Notes under the pieces: generated by a model
Told to the model about the DNA's origin: nothing
The model's database searches: none
The model's input: only the letters and a program-made list of their open reading frames with translations
Translations under genes and position numbers: made by a program
Source: Nitrospira sp.
GTDB taxonomy: Bacteria; Nitrospirota; Nitrospiria; Nitrospirales; Nitrospiraceae
Length of the DNA stretch: 64,000 nucleotides
Direction: 5' to 3'
Assembly: GCA_036984305.1 (NCBI GenBank)
Contig: BQWY01000001.1
Location: forward strand, 434,001-498,000
In this document: in pieces, positions 43,521 to 52,761 of the stretch
Layout of the letters: every line of letters starts with the position of its first letter
Position numbering within the stretch: position 1 is the first letter of the stretch

Positions 43521-44781
43521 CCTTCCACCTCCATCGCTGAGTCAGATACGGTTTCATCGATTCGAAACGATCGGTCAGTCGGGCGAACTCCTGCGCGACG
43601 TGGTCGACCGTCTGTGCGCGCGTGTCCGCGATGAATGACGCGGTATAGCCCAGATACAGAGGAGTGAGGGCCTTGAGAAGGTGCTCGCGATGCAAAAGAC
43701 GATCATGATACGCCAATGCGAAGTCGTAGACGGCTTGCACCCACAAGGAGGCCGGAAAGCGGAAGGCCTCACGGTCTTCGGCACCGAGTTCCAAGATCCG
43801 CTCGAGCGTATCGCCGGACAGCACCAGCTGCCAGACGGGGAGCAAGTCCCGCAGGCCTTGCCGAAATCCATCCGCCAGACGCTCCGTTCGGATCGTCCCC
43901 ACTTCTCCTCCTAATTCCACGGGTGCGCCGACGACGGGGATGGCGACAGACCTTCCGGCACCCTCCCACGCGGTTTCATACCGCTCCATCAAGTGAAAAA
44001 TGCAACCCACGGCTTGGGCGACCACCAAAGACAAGTCGCTGGGGGATTTGGGCGGCTGCACGCGTGGGCCGAGAGAAGCTTGGCAGACGTGCATGTCCTC
44101 CGCCACGGCGGCCGTGGTCAACCAACCGTCGATGCCGAATTGCGCGATCTCTTCATCCCAAGGCAGGGACGTCAACTTCGTGCGTGCGAGTTCGCCCGAG
44201 AACGCGTAGGCGCCACCAAGGTGGTACGGGCAACGTTTGCCATAGAGGGCGGTTGTCAGCGGCGCGAGCAACGTATTGGTCAACGTGCCCTCGTAGCGGT
44301 TTCGGCGAAAATGGGGCAGCACGCAATCCATGCCCTTTTCTAAAATAGGCTGCACCAGGCACTGCGGCCATTGAGTCGGATCCGACTTGACGTTGCCGTC
44401 TACCACGAGGCAAGCGGACGCCCGTACCGGCTCCGTGAGATAGACCAAGGATTGCACCGCGCTCTCGCGACCAGGGACGCCGGATTCGGAGAGTGGGGGA
44501 TGCCAGGAGCCGACAATGGGATGGCGAACGGTCCAGACCGGCACGGAGGACGGCACGGCGTCTCGGATCAGTCGCGGCGTATCGTCCTGCGAGCCTCCAT
44601 CGCAGTTGACGACCAGCACGCGGCGGTCTGGGAAGGATTTTGCACAGCCCTCTACCAACGATCGAGCCAACGCCGGGGCCGTGCTGTGATCATTGTACGT
44701 CAAGATGCCGAGCAGAATCTCCGCGGATTCGCCGGATTGAAGCAACGGTTCGACAGCGCTCAAGCTCGCAGGAAGGCCCAT
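43513..44781 (-). CDS. GT81-like glycosyltransferase (glucosyl-3-phosphoglycerate synthase type)
   Basis: About 422 residues. The N-terminal GT-A domain begins ILLGILTYNDHSTA and has an acidic metal-binding DxD-like DGN (CLVVDGNVKSD); the C-terminal half (GKRCPYHLGGAYAFSGELA, FGIDGWLTTAAVAE, and a His-rich tail) resembles GT81 enzymes that make glucosyl- or mannosylglycerate. Substrate cannot be fixed. The ATG at 44781 has AGGGA at good spacing; a GTG at 44787 is also in frame. It sits beside trehalose/glucan genes, consistent with compatible-solute or glycolipid synthesis. Confidence 0.68.
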   Translation of the reverse strand: MGLPASLSAVEPLLQSGESAEILLGILTYNDHSTAPALARSLVEGCAKSFPDRRVLVVNCDGGSQDDTPRLIRDAVPSSVPVWTVRHPIVGSWHPPLSESGVPGRESAVQSLVYLTEPVRASACLVVDGNVKSDPTQWPQCLVQPILEKGMDCVLPHFRRNRYEGTLTNTLLAPLTTALYGKRCPYHLGGAYAFSGELARTKLTSLPWDEEIAQFGIDGWLTTAAVAEDMHVCQASLGPRVQPPKSPSDLSLVVAQAVGCIFHLMERYETAWEGAGRSVAIPVVGAPVELGGEVGTIRTERLADGFRQGLRDLLPVWQLVLSGDTLERILELGAEDREAFRFPASLWVQAVYDFALAYHDRLLHREHLLKALTPLYLGYTASFIADTRAQTVDHVAQEFARLTDRFESMKPYLTQRWRWKDG

Positions 44782-44837
44782 GATCACGGTCCCTGAACAG
44801 ACACAAACGGCCGACGGCTGTGTGCCTGGCCACCCGG

Positions 44838-46037
44838 TTATTCGCGGCCAATCAGTTTCAATATCGTGAGGTAGTCACTCAGATGTCGTGTTATGAGAAA
44901 ATTTCTTCGCACGTGTTCGCGGGCCATCGCTCCCATGCGCGTCATCGCCGCCGGGTTGTTCAGGAGGTAGCCGATCCGAAACGCCGTCCCCTCGACCGAA
45001 TGCACGACGAATCCGGTCACTTCGTGGACGATCTGTGCGGAGACCCCGCCCGCAGTGCCGCCAATGACAGGCTTGCCTTTCCACATGGCTTCCGAGACGG
45101 CCATCCCAAAACCCTCCTTGAGGGCTTTCTGGACCACGATTGCGGCGGCGCGCTGAAGCGCGTTGATTTCTCGGTCGGCTTCAGGGGGCAGTTGGAGAAT
45201 ATGGATGTCGGGGTCGTTTTCTGCGGCCTGCTGAACCTCCGCGAGCACGGCCTCACCCTCGGGATCATGGAGGACCCCGCTGCCGGCGAGGACCAACTGG
45301 CAGTCATGACGGCGTTTGGCTAAGCGGTAGGCCCGAATGGTACCGACCTGATCTTTGAACCGATCGAACCGCGCGACCTGAAGCAAAATCGGCTTTCGAC
45401 GCGGGATTCCGAGGTGATCGAGCACCTGAACAATCTCGGAGCGCGTGAGCTCGCGATTTTTCTCGGCCAGCGGGTCGATCGACGGAGAAATAAGAAACTT
45501 AGGGATCGGCAACCGCTGCGCAAACCCGGGCAGTGAGAACACGGCGGCGTCGTATTTCAAGACGTGTCGGCGGAACAGACTCCAGACTGCACGATGGGGT
45601 TGACCGGCGTCCAGGTGACACCGCCACACCCAGGCGCCGCCCTTGCGGTGGTCGACAAGCGCGGCGGGCTGCGGGTCATGCACGAGCACCAGGTCGGCAT
45701 CAAGATCCAAGGCCTTGGCGTTTCGTTCGCTGACGTCCAAGTAGGTGCGGTACATCTCCTCGGTGATCGGAACGGCGCGGCCCTGGAGTCCGTCCGAGAT
45801 CCGTCTCGCGACATCGGAAAATTCCTGAGTGCCGGCGATGACCTCCCACCGGGCCTCGATGCCGAGACTTTTCATGGCGGGGACCAAGCGCCGGAGAATT
45901 TCAGCGACGCCGCCTCCATACCGCACCGCCGTAATGTGAAGAAATCGCTTGCCCTGCACCATGTTTCCCAAGCGATGCAGGAGATCGATCGTCCCCTTGG
46001 GAGCGAGTTCACGATATTGCTCTAATTCACTGCTCAT
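44838..46037 (-). CDS. TreT-like trehalose synthase (GT4 family)
   Basis: A 399-residue GT-B glycosyltransferase. N-terminal features include HITAVRYGGGVAEIL and the trehalose-synthase-specific RCHLDAGQPHRAVW; the C-terminal domain has LLQVARFDRFKDQVG and the GT4 E-x7-E in KEGFGMAVSEAM. These match TreT, which makes trehalose from ADP- or UDP-glucose and glucose, usually reversibly. It would link ADP-glucose from the GlgC in the same cluster to the trehalose used by TreS. AAGGAA precedes the ATG. Donor specificity is not deducible. It lies between the GT81-like and TreS genes, all on the minus strand. Confidence 0.8.
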   Translation of the reverse strand: MSSELEQYRELAPKGTIDLLHRLGNMVQGKRFLHITAVRYGGGVAEILRRLVPAMKSLGIEARWEVIAGTQEFSDVARRISDGLQGRAVPITEEMYRTYLDVSERNAKALDLDADLVLVHDPQPAALVDHRKGGAWVWRCHLDAGQPHRAVWSLFRRHVLKYDAAVFSLPGFAQRLPIPKFLISPSIDPLAEKNRELTRSEIVQVLDHLGIPRRKPILLQVARFDRFKDQVGTIRAYRLAKRRHDCQLVLAGSGVLHDPEGEAVLAEVQQAAENDPDIHILQLPPEADREINALQRAAAIVVQKALKEGFGMAVSEAMWKGKPVIGGTAGGVSAQIVHEVTGFVVHSVEGTAFRIGYLLNNPAAMTRMGAMAREHVRRNFLITRHLSDYLTILKLIGRE

Positions 46038-46102
46038 GGTGTTCCTTCACCGAGGGTGAAGCCTTCGAATGAGACCTGTCTCTGGTGTCCCGGGCAACCC
46101 CG

Positions 46103-47782
46103 TTACAGGGCCGACTGTTCAATGCCATAGAAATCCGCGGCCGACGGTTTTTGGACGAGATGCAACCAGTAATACCCATAGGGGGCCAGCGTCAACACAT
46201 AGGGCTGGTCGGTCACTTCAGGGAAACGCGAGTCGCCCAGCAGTTCGACCGGCACTGCCCCGACCCATTTGCGCAGGTCCAACGATGCGGATTGCGCGGA
46301 GCCGGACAAATTGTGTACGAGCAACAAGAACACGTCTTCATATTGGCGCAGATAGGCCAGCACCTTGCCGTTGGACGGTCGCAGGAACTGGATATTACCG
46401 CGACCGAAGGCCCGGAATCGCTTGCGCACCGCGATCATGCGCCTCATCCATTGCAACAGGGAATGCGGCACCATCTGCTGTGATTCAACATTGATCGATT
46501 GGTATCCATAGACTCCGTCCGAGACGACCGGCAGGTACAAGCGCGCCGGATCCGCGTTCGAAAACCCGGCGTTCCGATCCATCGACCATTGCATCGGCGT
46601 CCTGACCCCGTCGCGATCCTTCAATTGAATGTTGTCGCCCATGCCGATCTCGTCACCGTAGTAGACGATCGGACTGCCGGGCATCGTAAACACCAGGCTG
46701 TTCAGGAGTTCGATCTTGCGGCGATCGTTGTCCAGCAAGGGAGCCAGGCGACGGGCGATGCCGATGTTGCGGCGCATTTTAGGATCGCGCGCATACGTGT
46801 AGTACATGTAATCCCGTTCCTCGCCGGAACACATCTCCAGCGTCAGTTCGTCATGGTTGCGAAGGAACAGGCACCACTGGCTGTTCGGAGGGATTTCCGG
46901 CGTGTGGGTAAACATGTCCAAAATAGGATCCCGGGATTCGCTGCGCACGCCCATGTAGAGTCTGGGCATAAGCGGAAAATGGAAGGCCATGTGGAACTCG
47001 TCGCCATCGCCGAAATAGGGTCGTACGTCGGATGGCCATTGGTTGGCTTCCGCAAGCAGGATCCGTCCCTGGTACGTCTCATCGATGCGGCGGCGGATTT
47101 CCTTGAGATAGGTATGGGTATCTGGAAGGTTCTCGCAGATCGTGCCTTCACGTTCGAACAGGTAGGGGACCGCATCGCAGCGAAAGCCGTCCAACCCCTT
47201 GTCGAGCCAGAAGGCCATCGTATCGAGCATGGCTTGGCGGACTTCCGGATTGTCGTAGTTCAAGTCCGGCTGATGACTGAAAAAGCGATGCCAATAGAAC
47301 GCCTTGGCTTCCGGATCCCACGTCCAATTGGACTTCTCGGTATCGATAAAAATGATTCTCGCCTTCTCGTATTTACGATCGGTGAGCGACCACACGTAGT
47401 AGTTGCGCTTGGGTGACTGTGGCGACTGTCGTGACTCCTGAAACCAGCGATGTTGATCCGAGGTATGGTTTAGCACCAGATCCGCGATGACCCGCATGCC
47501 ACGCCGATGGGCCTCCTCCAAGAAGCGGCCGACATCCTCGTTGGTACCGTACTGTTCCGCGACAGAAAGAAAGTCGGAGACGTCGTAGCCGTCGTCCTTC
47601 AGGGGAGACGGGTAGAAAGGAAGCAGCCAAAGACAGTCCACCCCCAGCCACTGGAGGTAATCCAGCTTGCTGATCAGTCCCTGAAAATCACCGACCCCGT
47701 CCCCGTTCCCGTCGGCGAAGGCCTTGACGTGGATTTCATAGAAGACCGCGTCTTTGTACCAGAGCGGGTCTCCGCTTACCAT
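46103..47782 (-). CDS. treS: Trehalose synthase / maltose alpha-D-glucosyltransferase (GH13)
   Basis: TreS interconverts trehalose and maltose. The 559-residue protein is a GH13 subfamily 16-like enzyme: VIADLVLNHTSDQH, nucleophile Asp in GFRCDAVPYLFE, acid/base Glu in LLAEANQWP, and the transition-state Asp in FLRNHDELTLEM. The typical DPDLNYDNPEVR (SHQPDLNYDN) segment is present. Unlike many actinobacterial and proteobacterial versions it is not fused to a maltokinase, which is encoded separately upstream. Located downstream of the DUF5752-like gene by 18 bases. Substrate direction in vivo here is presumably trehalose to maltose. Confidence 0.88.
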   Translation of the reverse strand: MVSGDPLWYKDAVFYEIHVKAFADGNGDGVGDFQGLISKLDYLQWLGVDCLWLLPFYPSPLKDDGYDVSDFLSVAEQYGTNEDVGRFLEEAHRRGMRVIADLVLNHTSDQHRWFQESRQSPQSPKRNYYVWSLTDRKYEKARIIFIDTEKSNWTWDPEAKAFYWHRFFSHQPDLNYDNPEVRQAMLDTMAFWLDKGLDGFRCDAVPYLFEREGTICENLPDTHTYLKEIRRRIDETYQGRILLAEANQWPSDVRPYFGDGDEFHMAFHFPLMPRLYMGVRSESRDPILDMFTHTPEIPPNSQWCLFLRNHDELTLEMCSGEERDYMYYTYARDPKMRRNIGIARRLAPLLDNDRRKIELLNSLVFTMPGSPIVYYGDEIGMGDNIQLKDRDGVRTPMQWSMDRNAGFSNADPARLYLPVVSDGVYGYQSINVESQQMVPHSLLQWMRRMIAVRKRFRAFGRGNIQFLRPSNGKVLAYLRQYEDVFLLLVHNLSGSAQSASLDLRKWVGAVPVELLGDSRFPEVTDQPYVLTLAPYGYYWLHLVQKPSAADFYGIEQSAL

Positions 47783-47800
47783 GACTCAACTCCCCCATGT

Positions 47801-48466
47801 TCACGCACGGCCGGCCTTTGACACATACTCGTCACACATCATGAGGAGACTGGATCGCAAGCGCTCCAAGCTCCCGAGGTAGGGATTGAGCGCCCGGATG
47901 CGATCCGCCAACTCGTGGAGATTGAGCGATCCCCGCATCCAGGCGGAAAAGTCGTTTTCCTCTCGCTGCAGACGAAGATGGGCTTCGAACACGTGAAAAT
48001 AAATCGCGCTGACCTCCACCTCGGCCAGCGCGTCCCGGAACTCGCGCAACGTGGTGACCGTGATCCCCGTGGGGACCTCGAGAATACGGGACCGATTGAA
48101 ATGGAATGCGCCACCTGGTCCGGCCCGCGGCACGGTGACCAAGGTCGTGAGATGGTCGTCAATGATCGAGATGACCTCCTCGCGAAGCGCCTCGAGGCTG
48201 AGGAAGTCAAACGGATCGACGACGGCCAATCGTTCGGCCAGAACGTGATCGCGCACCTGTCCAGCCGCCCATTCCGCGAAATCGTTCGGATAGGTCCGTT
48301 CAATGAACCGGTGGCGGAGGAAGTAGCTGTGCGTGTGGTAATAGACCGAGTCGATCGGTACTTCCTCCAGCAAGTCGACGAGGGTGCGTTCGTCCTCCGC
48401 CTGCTTGCCAAGCAGCTCCCGGATCTCGCTGCACTCGATGAATCGAAATGCCGCTTCTTCGCTCAT
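47801..48466 (-). CDS. DUF5752-like protein with internal duplication
   Basis: A 221-residue soluble protein I place in the DUF5752 family. It consists of two similar halves (about 6-107 and 120-216): VYYHTHSYFLR and IYFHVFEAHLR; NDFAEWAAGQ and NDFSAWMRGS; the ER...DP and DR...NP segments; SLEALREEV and SLERLRSSL. Conserved His, Asn-Asp and Trp suggest a binding or catalytic role, but no enzyme activity is known to me. It is encoded between maltokinase and TreS in the same direction, so a role in trehalose or glucan metabolism is a reasonable but unproven guess. Confidence 0.65.
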   Translation of the reverse strand: MSEEAAFRFIECSEIRELLGKQAEDERTLVDLLEEVPIDSVYYHTHSYFLRHRFIERTYPNDFAEWAAGQVRDHVLAERLAVVDPFDFLSLEALREEVISIIDDHLTTLVTVPRAGPGGAFHFNRSRILEVPTGITVTTLREFRDALAEVEVSAIYFHVFEAHLRLQREENDFSAWMRGSLNLHELADRIRALNPYLGSLERLRSSLLMMCDEYVSKAGRA

Positions 48467-48526
48467 CTGTCACCTGTCGGGCTCGTGCACATCAGGACAC
48501 GATCCATCCATTGTGATCGCTCGCTT

Positions 48527-50095
48527 CTAGGACAGCAGCGCCCGGATGCCTGCGGCTGGGATTGCCAGCCACTGCGGGCGGTGTCGCAGTTCATATCGTA
48601 GCTCATAAAACACCTTGTCGAGCTCGTACGCACGGATGACGTGGAGAGCCTGGTCCCAGGTGCGAGGCAGGAACGACGCGATTCCCGGTTTGGCAACCGT
48701 CTGGTATCCGGTTAAGAAGGCCTCACGCACGGCCCGCTCCCACTCCGCGGCCCACTGCGGCTCGCTTGAACGTGTGCGCTGCCTCCAGGCAGTATGGATC
48801 GCGTAATTGAATGACCGCAACATGCCGGCCACATCTTTTAAGGGACAGGTTTTTGCGCGACGTTCCTCCAGGGGTCGAGCCGGTTCGCCTTCGAAATCAA
48901 TAATCACAAAGCCATCGCGCGTCTTCAAGACTTGGCCGAGATGGAAGTCACCATGATGCCGTATCTTGGAAGTCGCGTGTCTCGACAACTCGGCCAGTGC
49001 GGCGAACGTGTTCCGTGCGGCCGTACGCCAGGACGGGATCTCGTCGGACGACATGCCGGCCGCCCGTAACTGATCCATCTCAAGGGATCGCAGATCCCGG
49101 CAGACGGCGTCCGCTTGTTCTTCCATCAAGCCTTGCCAGTGGTCAATGTCGTCCATCGTAATGCGTTCTGGTCGAAAGGCGTCTATATCCGAGATGGACG
49201 CCAATGCCACATGGAGGTCGGCCGTAATGGAGCCTAGGCGATGGACGTCCTGGAGGTACGGCGCGCAGCTGTCGGTCAGTCCGGCGACGAGCTCGTCGTG
49301 GGAGCGAGCTGTGGCCGGACCGGCCTCCTCCCAGAGCGAGTCGAGGTGAGCGAGGGTAAACTTCCAGCCGTCGCCGCTGTTCGGGACAAATTGTTGCACG
49401 ACGGCGGTCGTTGCGGGCTGGTCGGTCTCTTCAGGACCATGTTCATACATCATCAGCCCCCACAGTTGCGGCACGTGGGGACAGGTGGTTCTGGTCGTCA
49501 GGAATTCGAGCATCTCCGAATCCGGGTTGATCCCGGCGTCCCACTTTCGAATCCATTTCAAAATGGCCCGACCGTCGAATACAACGGATGTATTGCTCTG
49601 CTCGACGGACAGGACGGCGACGTCCCCAACCGGCTTCGCCAATTCCTCTCGCCCCTGTGAGAAAGTTCGGCCGATCAGGCAGCCAGCCTGCCCAAGGAGT
49701 TCACGATTTTGGCCGATCGCCGCATACAGATGCTTCCAGGTGCGAGTGTCACGAGAGGCGTCACACAACCAAGCTTGGTGGCTCGGTTCGGAAGTGGACG
49801 GCCAAGGGACGATGTGCAGAGCCTCTTCTTGTCCCTGTGCAGGGCAGAGGAGGAGCGGCATCGCATAGCGTTCCGATGCCTGTCCTCGATACTCCACGCC
49901 GACCAGAGCCACGCACCGCCGTTCGTTGTCCGTCGAGAGGTCCAGGGCGTCCAAGACGCGCACGTCCACCAACGGACGCCCCTTTCCTGCGAACCAGCGC
50001 TGGCGTTGAAGAAATTCGATCAGCGGGCGACGCCCCTGTGATTCCAGTGCGGTCCGCACGTCGTCGATCCAGGCTTCCGGTGTTGTCGGTGTCAT
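48527..50095 (-). CDS. Maltokinase
   Basis: Maltokinase (Mak/Pep2-type) phosphorylates maltose with ATP to alpha-maltose-1-phosphate, the substrate of GlgE. The ~522-residue protein has an N-terminal lid region (EFLQRQRWFAGKGRPL, typical of Mak) and an aminoglycoside-phosphotransferase-like C-lobe with the catalytic loop HHGDFHLGQVL and DFG-like IIDFEGEPARPLEERR. The ATG at 50095 lies 11 bases after the GlgE stop; a frame continuing upstream gives a non-conserved extension. The gene is not fused to TreS. Functionally it connects TreS and GlgE in this cluster. Confidence 0.88.
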   Translation of the reverse strand: MTPTTPEAWIDDVRTALESQGRRPLIEFLQRQRWFAGKGRPLVDVRVLDALDLSTDNERRCVALVGVEYRGQASERYAMPLLLCPAQGQEEALHIVPWPSTSEPSHQAWLCDASRDTRTWKHLYAAIGQNRELLGQAGCLIGRTFSQGREELAKPVGDVAVLSVEQSNTSVVFDGRAILKWIRKWDAGINPDSEMLEFLTTRTTCPHVPQLWGLMMYEHGPEETDQPATTAVVQQFVPNSGDGWKFTLAHLDSLWEEAGPATARSHDELVAGLTDSCAPYLQDVHRLGSITADLHVALASISDIDAFRPERITMDDIDHWQGLMEEQADAVCRDLRSLEMDQLRAAGMSSDEIPSWRTAARNTFAALAELSRHATSKIRHHGDFHLGQVLKTRDGFVIIDFEGEPARPLEERRAKTCPLKDVAGMLRSFNYAIHTAWRQRTRSSEPQWAAEWERAVREAFLTGYQTVAKPGIASFLPRTWDQALHVIRAYELDKVFYELRYELRHRPQWLAIPAAGIRALLS

Positions 50096-50106
50096 CGCGT
50101 CGTCCG

Positions 50107-52101
50107 TCAGAAAAAGTAATCGAACTCCTGCTCCCGATGCGTCCATCGACGTACGGCATAGATCGCCGCCGGTTCCACTTGGGGGTCCAGACGGATGGGA
50201 TACTGATCGCCCTTCACGAGATCGCGTTGGTCGGTGATGAGATTGTGAAGCTGATACATTTCATCGGGTTTGATGCCAAGCGATTCGATCGGGACTCGGA
50301 GCCTCGCCTCTTGCGCCTGAAAAGGATTCAGGTTGACCGCAATCAGAACCGTATTGCGGCGATCCAGTGTGCTCTTGCCGTAGAAAAGAATATGTTCGTT
50401 GTCGGCGTCGTAAAAGTCCACGTTTTCTAATTCGAGCAACGCCGGATTTTCACGCCGGATTCGATTGATGGTGGTGACGTACTCGACGAGATTTCCGGCT
50501 CGGTCCCAATCCCAGACCTTGAATTCATACTTTTCGGAATCGAGGTACTCTTCCTTGCCTGGAAGGGCGCGGTTCTCACACAGCTCGTATCCGCTGTAGA
50601 TGCCGTATGAAGGTGAAAGGGTGGCCGCCAGGACCAAGCGAAATTTAAAGGCTGGTCGACCCCCATGTTGGAGAATCTCGGGCAAGATGTCCGGAGTATT
50701 CGTGAAGAAATTGGGACGGAAATACTCTTTCATTTCACTGCGGGAGAGCTCCAGCAGATAATCCGCTATTTCCTGTTTGAAATTGCGCCACGTGAAGTAG
50801 GTGTACGACTGCGTGAAACCGACCTTCGCAAGCGCGCGCATCATCTTGGGTCGCGTGAAGGCCTCAGACAGAAACATGACTTCCGGATGGCGCTCCTGCA
50901 CGTCGCGAATCAGCCAGGCCCAAAAGGCTACCGGCTTCGTGTGCGGGTTGTCGACCCGGAAGATTTTCACTCCGTGTCCGACCCAGAATAGAATCACGCG
51001 CTTCATTTCGTTCCAGAGGCCCCGCCAATCGGCGCAGTAGAAGTCGACGTTGTAAATGTCTTGGTATTTCTTGGGCGGATTTTCGGCATACTTGATCGTG
51101 CCATCGGGCCGATGGGCGAACCACTCGGGGTGCGATCGCACGTAAGGATGATCGGGGGAACAATTGATGGCAAAGTCGAGCGCGATCTCCATGCCGAGGG
51201 CGCGTGTGGCTTCCTGGAAGCGATCGAAGTCCTCGATCGTACCCAAGTCGGGCTCGACCGCGTCATGCCCCCCGTGCTCGTTGCCGATGGCATAGGGACT
51301 GCCGGGATCTCCGGCTCGGGCAGTCAACGCGTTATTCTTCCCTTTTCGGTTCGTCCGTCCGATGGGGTGAATGGGTGTGAGATAGACGACATCGAAACCC
51401 ATGGCTTTGATCGCAGGGAGGCGCGCCTCGCAATCCTTGAACGTGCTCCCGCGCCCAGGGTCGCTGCCTTGAGAGCGCGGAAAGAACTCGTACCACGCGC
51501 CGTACCGGGCCAATCCTCTGTCGACAATCACCTCGAGTTCGCGATCATACATCGTCCAGGCCCGGCGCTCCTGGTGCCGCTCCACCAGGGCTGCGACCTC
51601 CGGATTCAGTGCGACGTCCAGTTGGACCGATGCCGAGTCCTCGGATCGCCACCGTCGGAGCCACTCCTGAATACGTTCGCCGTCGTGTCCCGTCGCGCGT
51701 CGAGACGCCTCGGCGATTAGATCTCGGCCCTCCAATAACTCGCTGGCGATGTGTTCGCCGGCCTCGTGCTTTTTCGTGATTTCCTGCCGCCAGGAGCCGT
51801 ACAGGTTCACATAGGCGCCGATGGTATACCGATAGCGTGTATTTTGTGTCAGGTCGAAATAGCCTGACCAACGATCGTTCCCGACCGGCCGCATGGGCGC
51901 TTCCTGCCATACCTCGTCTTTGTGGGTTCGGTACTGAAGGATACAGGTAAGCTCGTCGTGGCCCTCCTTGAAGATGTCTGCGGTAATCTCTAAACGATCT
52001 CCGACCTCTCGTTTGATGGGATGCCGGCCGGAGTCGATCTCCGGCTCCACCCGCTCGATGATGATCGACGTCCAACTCGTCGCTTCACGTGCCGCGTTCA
52101 T
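50107..52101 (-). CDS. glgE: Alpha-1,4-glucan:maltose-1-phosphate maltosyltransferase
   Basis: GlgE extends alpha-1,4-glucans using maltose-1-phosphate. About 664 residues: an N-terminal beta domain (IIIERVEPEIDSGRHPIKRE), a GH13 subfamily 3 barrel with IHPIGRTNRKGKNN, DFAINCSPDHPY, the nucleophile Asp in FRVDNPHTKP and the acid/base Glu in FLSEAFTRP, then C-terminal beta domains. Length and motifs are typical. The ATG at 52101 has GAGGA about nine bases upstream; an in-frame ATG at 52122 is an alternative. Immediately followed by the maltokinase gene, preceded by a YtxH gene. Confidence 0.92.
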   Translation of the reverse strand: MNAAREATSWTSIIIERVEPEIDSGRHPIKREVGDRLEITADIFKEGHDELTCILQYRTHKDEVWQEAPMRPVGNDRWSGYFDLTQNTRYRYTIGAYVNLYGSWRQEITKKHEAGEHIASELLEGRDLIAEASRRATGHDGERIQEWLRRWRSEDSASVQLDVALNPEVAALVERHQERRAWTMYDRELEVIVDRGLARYGAWYEFFPRSQGSDPGRGSTFKDCEARLPAIKAMGFDVVYLTPIHPIGRTNRKGKNNALTARAGDPGSPYAIGNEHGGHDAVEPDLGTIEDFDRFQEATRALGMEIALDFAINCSPDHPYVRSHPEWFAHRPDGTIKYAENPPKKYQDIYNVDFYCADWRGLWNEMKRVILFWVGHGVKIFRVDNPHTKPVAFWAWLIRDVQERHPEVMFLSEAFTRPKMMRALAKVGFTQSYTYFTWRNFKQEIADYLLELSRSEMKEYFRPNFFTNTPDILPEILQHGGRPAFKFRLVLAATLSPSYGIYSGYELCENRALPGKEEYLDSEKYEFKVWDWDRAGNLVEYVTTINRIRRENPALLELENVDFYDADNEHILFYGKSTLDRRNTVLIAVNLNPFQAQEARLRVPIESLGIKPDEMYQLHNLITDQRDLVKGDQYPIRLDPQVEPAAIYAVRRWTHREQEFDYFF

Positions 52102-52144
52102 GGCTTCGGTCCTCGCTTCCATCCCATCCCGTGTCGCTGTATGC

Positions 52145-52519
52145 TCACTTCTCCACCACAGTTGAGGCTCCCGGTCCGATTGGTCTGGGACCGTCCTCCT
52201 TGAGGACCGCATCCTTCGTAACCTGGGCCGCTTCTTTGAGGCGGGCGGTGGTCCGCTTCATCGCCTGACGTGCTTCGTTCCCCACGCTGCCCCAAGACTC
52301 CTTCGAATCCGCCAAGGCCTCATCGAACGCACGTCTTGCGGTTTCCGCTCCACGCTGAAGCCGTCGGCGCACGATGGTCCCCGCTTCCGGGGTCGTCAGA
52401 AGTCCTGCGGCAGCACCTGCCGCCAGGCCCATACCGAAGGCGATCATCACCGTCAACACGCCGACTCCCCCATCATCATCTTCGTATCGTCGTGGTGCGA
52501 GGCTTCGTTCTTGCTCCAT
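52145..52519 (-). CDS. YtxH-domain protein
   Basis: A 124-residue protein with an acidic N-terminus, one Gly/Ala-rich membrane helix (GVGVLTVMIAFGMGLAAGAA) followed by the conserved GLLTTPEAGTIVRRRL, then a long amphipathic helical tail (rich in Lys, Glu, Ala). This is the YtxH/general-stress pattern. An AAAGGAG lies about ten bases before this ATG. The frame remains open to 52765, where an ATG overlaps the treY stop (TGATG) and would add a second hydrophobic segment (WTWILGVVGSFALGVLA); a longer form of 206 residues is thus possible. Role unknown, often stress-induced. Confidence 0.65.
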   Translation of the reverse strand: MEQERSLAPRRYEDDDGGVGVLTVMIAFGMGLAAGAAAGLLTTPEAGTIVRRRLQRGAETARRAFDEALADSKESWGSVGNEARQAMKRTTARLKEAAQVTKDAVLKEDGPRPIGPGASTVVEK

Positions 52520-52761
52520 AATCGTGCTCCTTTCCAAGTGTTCCACAGGTGCGGATTTCTCACGTGTGCTTGTCCCGCTGGCCAGGACGCCCAGTGCGAA
52601 GGATCCGACGACTCCAAGAATCCACGTCCAGGCCGAGTCCGTGCCGTCCAGTGGTGACCGTCTTCTGGACCATCCATAGGGACGGCCGATGTGCGCCTCG
52701 CCGCCCAACCACCACTCTCCTCGACAGGCTCCATTGCGCGACACCTCGCGTCGGTGTCCCA

